From: Clostridiales bacterium
GTDB lineage: Bacteria > Bacillota > Clostridia > Christensenellales > Aristaeellaceae
Length of the DNA: 8,001 nucleotides
Reading direction: 5' to 3'
NCBI GenBank assembly: GCA_004552515.1
Contig: SFOF01000089.1
Coordinates: 1 to 8,001 of the forward strand
Shown here: one piece after another, positions 5,999-8,001 of the stretch
Layout: each line of letters starts with the position of its first letter
Numbering within the stretch: the first letter of the stretch is position 1
Notes under the pieces: generated by a model
Seen by the model: only the letters and a program-made list of their open reading frames with translations
Told to the model about the DNA's origin: nothing
Database searches by the model: none
Program-made: the position numbers and the translations under genes

Positions 5999-7888
5999 TT
6001 ACTTCTTTTCCGCGTCGCAGAGAATGGTCAGCAGCTTGTTGCTGCGCGAGAGGAATGCCACCATGCGCTCGGGATCCAGCGTCTGGCGCGACATTTCGGC
6101 CAGATCCAGCACCTGATTGCACACCATCTCGGTCATGTCGGAATCCGTGTCGGCAGTCTTGAGGTACTCGATCAGCGGATGCGCGGCGTTCAGCACCAGC
6201 GCGCGCTGCTCGGGCATCGCCATGCCGTTGCCCCACTGCTTCGCCATCTCGCTGAAGCGGCGCGACTGCTCCTCCACCGTGATCATCGCCGGCAGCTCGC
6301 CCGTGCGGAATTTTTCCAGCCTGACGGTCAGATCGGGCTGCTTCAGCGCCTTGCGGAACTTCTCCTCCAGCGCCTTGCGCGTGTCCTCGTCGCTCTCGCC
6401 GGTCTCGGTCAGTCCCTCCATGCTCGCGTCCACGCGCTTGAAGGTCATGCCTTCCTTGCCGCCGTATTCCATAAAGCTGATAAAGTTGTTGTCAATCAGC
6501 GTGTCCAGCACGACCACGTCGGTATCCTGATCCCTGTACAGCTTGACCATCTGCGCCTGGCGCTTGGGATCGCTGGTGTAGAAGATGATCTTCTTGTCGT
6601 CCTTATAGTTACGGTCGCCGTATTCCTTGAGCGTGAGATATTCGCCGTCCACGGTTTTGAACAGCAGCGCGTCCTTCACGCGGTCATAGAACTTCTCGTC
6701 GCGGATGCAGCCGTACTTGACGAACGGATGGATGTCGTCCCAGTATTTCTGATAGTCCTCGCGCTTCGTATTGAACTCGGTCACCAGCCGGTCGGCGACC
6801 TTGCGCGTGATGTAGGCCGAGAGCTTCTTCACATAGCCGTCGTTTTGCAGGAAGGAGCGCGACACGTTCAGCGGCAGGTCCGGACAATCCACAACGCCCT
6901 TGAGCAGCAGCAAAAACTCCGGAATGATCTCCTTGATGTTGTCCGCCACAAAGACCTGATTGCTGTACAGCTTGACCTGACCCTCGCTGGCCGAGAACTC
7001 GTTCTTGATCTTCGGGAAGTACAGTATGCCCTTCAGATTGAACGGATATTCCGCATTCAGGTGGATCCAGAACAGCGGTTCCTCGTAATCATGGAACACC
7101 TTATGATAGAACGCGCGGTATTCCTCGTCGGTGCAGTCGGCGGGGCGCTTGAGCCAGAGCGGGTTCACGTCGTTGATCTGCTCGGGCTTCTCCTCGCTCT
7201 GCGCTTCCGGCTTGTCCTCCGCGTCGCCCCCGGCGCTTTCGTCCTTCTTGTCCTCAGGCGCTTTGACCTCGCTCAGGAAGATCGGCACGGGCATGAAGGC
7301 GCAATATTTGTCCAGCACGCTGCGAACGGTGTACTTTTCGAGGAATTCCTTTTCGTCGTCGTTCAGGTGCAGCGTGATGCAGGTGCCCACGTCCGCCTTA
7401 TCCGACGCGGACAGCTCGTAGCTCATGCCGTCCTCGCTGCTCCAGTGGACGCTCTGCGCGCCCTCCCTCCAGCTCAGCGAATCGATCTCCACCCTGGAGG
7501 ACACCATGAACGCCGAATAGAAGCCCAGGCCAAAATGGCCGATGATGCCGCCGTTTTCGCCCTCATCGCTCTTATACTGCTTGAGAAATTCCTCCGCGCC
7601 GGAGAATGCGACCTGGCAGATATACTTGACAACCTCGTCCTCGGTCATGCCGATGCCGTTATCGGTGATCTTCAGTGTGCCAGCGGCCTTATCGACGATT
7701 ACGTCCACGCGATAATCGTCGCGCGCGGGCGCTTCGCCCTTGAGCGCAAGCAGTTTATACTTGGCGATCGCGTCGCAGCCGTTGGACACAATCTCGCGCA
7801 GGAAAATATCCTTGTCGGAATAAAGCCACTTCTTGATAACGGGCATTATATTTTGAGCATTAATCGAAATCGTTCCCTTTTCACTCAT
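5999..7888 (-). CDS. htpG: Hsp90-family molecular chaperone HtpG
   Basis: ATP-dependent cytosolic chaperone, expected to act as a dimer that remodels client proteins with the DnaK system. At 629 residues it has normal bacterial HtpG length. The N-terminal GHKL ATPase domain shows FLREIVSNGCDA with E32 (ATP hydrolysis) and N36, DNGIGM at 76-81 (D76 contacts adenine), and the lid motif GHFGLGFYSAF from G117, where many bacteria have GQFGVGFYS. An acidic linker of about 30 residues (about 207-240) joins it to the middle domain, longer than in E. coli HtpG. The middle domain includes NPLWLK, FPFN-like PFNLKGILYFP and NVSRSFLQ, with R344 the likely ATP-contacting arginine. The C-terminal dimerisation domain follows and there is no eukaryotic MEEVD tail. 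The ATG at 7888 has AGGAGGTG 8 bases upstream. It is monocistronic as far as visible, with its own promoter, CIRCE and terminator. Confidence 0.98.
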   Translation of the reverse strand: MSEKGTISINAQNIMPVIKKWLYSDKDIFLREIVSNGCDAIAKYKLLALKGEAPARDDYRVDVIVDKAAGTLKITDNGIGMTEDEVVKYICQVAFSGAEEFLKQYKSDEGENGGIIGHFGLGFYSAFMVSSRVEIDSLSWREGAQSVHWSSEDGMSYELSASDKADVGTCITLHLNDDEKEFLEKYTVRSVLDKYCAFMPVPIFLSEVKAPEDKKDESAGGDAEDKPEAQSEEKPEQINDVNPLWLKRPADCTDEEYRAFYHKVFHDYEEPLFWIHLNAEYPFNLKGILYFPKIKNEFSASEGQVKLYSNQVFVADNIKEIIPEFLLLLKGVVDCPDLPLNVSRSFLQNDGYVKKLSAYITRKVADRLVTEFNTKREDYQKYWDDIHPFVKYGCIRDEKFYDRVKDALLFKTVDGEYLTLKEYGDRNYKDDKKIIFYTSDPKRQAQMVKLYRDQDTDVVVLDTLIDNNFISFMEYGGKEGMTFKRVDASMEGLTETGESDEDTRKALEEKFRKALKQPDLTVRLEKFRTGELPAMITVEEQSRRFSEMAKQWGNGMAMPEQRALVLNAAHPLIEYLKTADTDSDMTEMVCNQVLDLAEMSRQTLDPERMVAFLSRSNKLLTILCDAEKK

Positions 7889-7896
7889 GGGAAAAA

Positions 7897-7950
7897 CACC
7901 TCCTGATTCGATGTTATCTCTATTGTAGTACGCCCGGAGACAAATGTCAA
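7897..7950 (-). promoter_or_regulatory. htpG promoter and ribosome binding site
   Basis: On the minus strand TTGACA (7945-7950), a 17-base spacer and TACAAT (7922-7927) form a near-consensus SigA-type promoter. The transcript would start near 7915 and carry the ribosome binding site AGGAGGTG at 7897-7904. The CIRCE operator lies just upstream of the -35 box. Confidence 0.88.
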
Positions 7951-7957
7951 TAGAAAA

Positions 7958-7984
7958 TTAGCACTCAAATGCCGTGAGTGCTAA
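7958..7984. promoter_or_regulatory. CIRCE operator, HrcA binding site
   Basis: TTAGCACTC and GAGTGCTAA flank exactly nine bases, a perfect match to the CIRCE consensus bound by the heat-shock repressor HrcA. It sits 7 bases upstream of the htpG -35 box rather than over the start site, and 7 bases before a TATAAT box on the other strand. It may therefore serve htpG, a divergent gene outside the window, or both. Confidence 0.95.
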
Positions 7985-7997
7985 CAATTTTTATAAT
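7969..7997 (+). promoter_or_regulatory. Possible divergent promoter at the window edge
   Basis: TATAAT at 7992-7997 is a perfect -10 box on the plus strand. At 17 bases spacing the -35 would be ATGCCG (7969-7974), matching the consensus at only three of six positions, inside CIRCE. No downstream gene can be seen. Confidence 0.35.
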
Positions 7998-8001
7998 GGA
8001 A

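Noticed and set aside
5678..7906. A 742-codon open frame on the plus strand opposite htpG
   Set aside because: It is antisense to a full, motif-complete HtpG and runs through the repeat and terminator; its sequence has no family features.

Overview
The window looks like chromosomal DNA from a GC-rich member of the Firmicutes, probably class Clostridia. This is inferred from consensus TTGACA/TATAAT-type promoters, strong AGGAGG ribosome binding sites, a perfect CIRCE heat-shock operator upstream of htpG, a clostridial-style HtpG with an acidic linker, and a cytoplasmic GH78 alpha-L-rhamnosidase paired with a LacI-family regulator, a pattern common in gut plant-glycan degraders. No species can be named from the sequence alone.

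Layout. Positions 1-793 hold no credible gene. They are mostly filled by a long GC-rich repeat (about 49-775) that contains a 43-bp tandem array and several conserved hairpins. Next, on the minus strand, come a GH78 alpha-L-rhamnosidase (794-3343) and upstream of it a LacI-family repressor (3532-4539), each with its own promoter and a palindromic operator candidate. Diverging from lacI on the plus strand is a small HD-domain phosphohydrolase (4676-5167) with its own promoter. A second copy of the long repeat follows in inverted orientation (about 5185-5852). After about 95 bases in which I see nothing distinctive, a strong hairpin terminator (5948-5983) ends htpG (5999-7888, minus strand). The htpG promoter (7922-7950) and a perfect CIRCE element (7958-7984) close the window. 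A TATAAT-like box at 7992-7997 hints at a divergent gene beyond the edge.

How the parts relate. The repressor and rhamnosidase form a plausible local sugar-response module: the repressor probably controls itself through TTAAAACGTTTTAA and perhaps the rhamnosidase through CTTGCGCAAG. The HD protein and HtpG appear to be independent housekeeping or stress genes, with HtpG under HrcA/CIRCE control.

The most unusual content is the pair of roughly 670-730-bp inverted repeats flanking the rhamnosidase-lacI-HD block. They encode no conserved protein, yet ungapped blocks are about 93-97% identical (74/77, 50/54 and 60/62 bases, counted by eye). They share at least six potential stems, one with two compensatory base-pair changes. 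Each begins 17-18 bases after the stop codon of its neighbouring gene, in the same relative orientation. This fits a structured RNA or a structured non-coding repeat family that I do not recognise.
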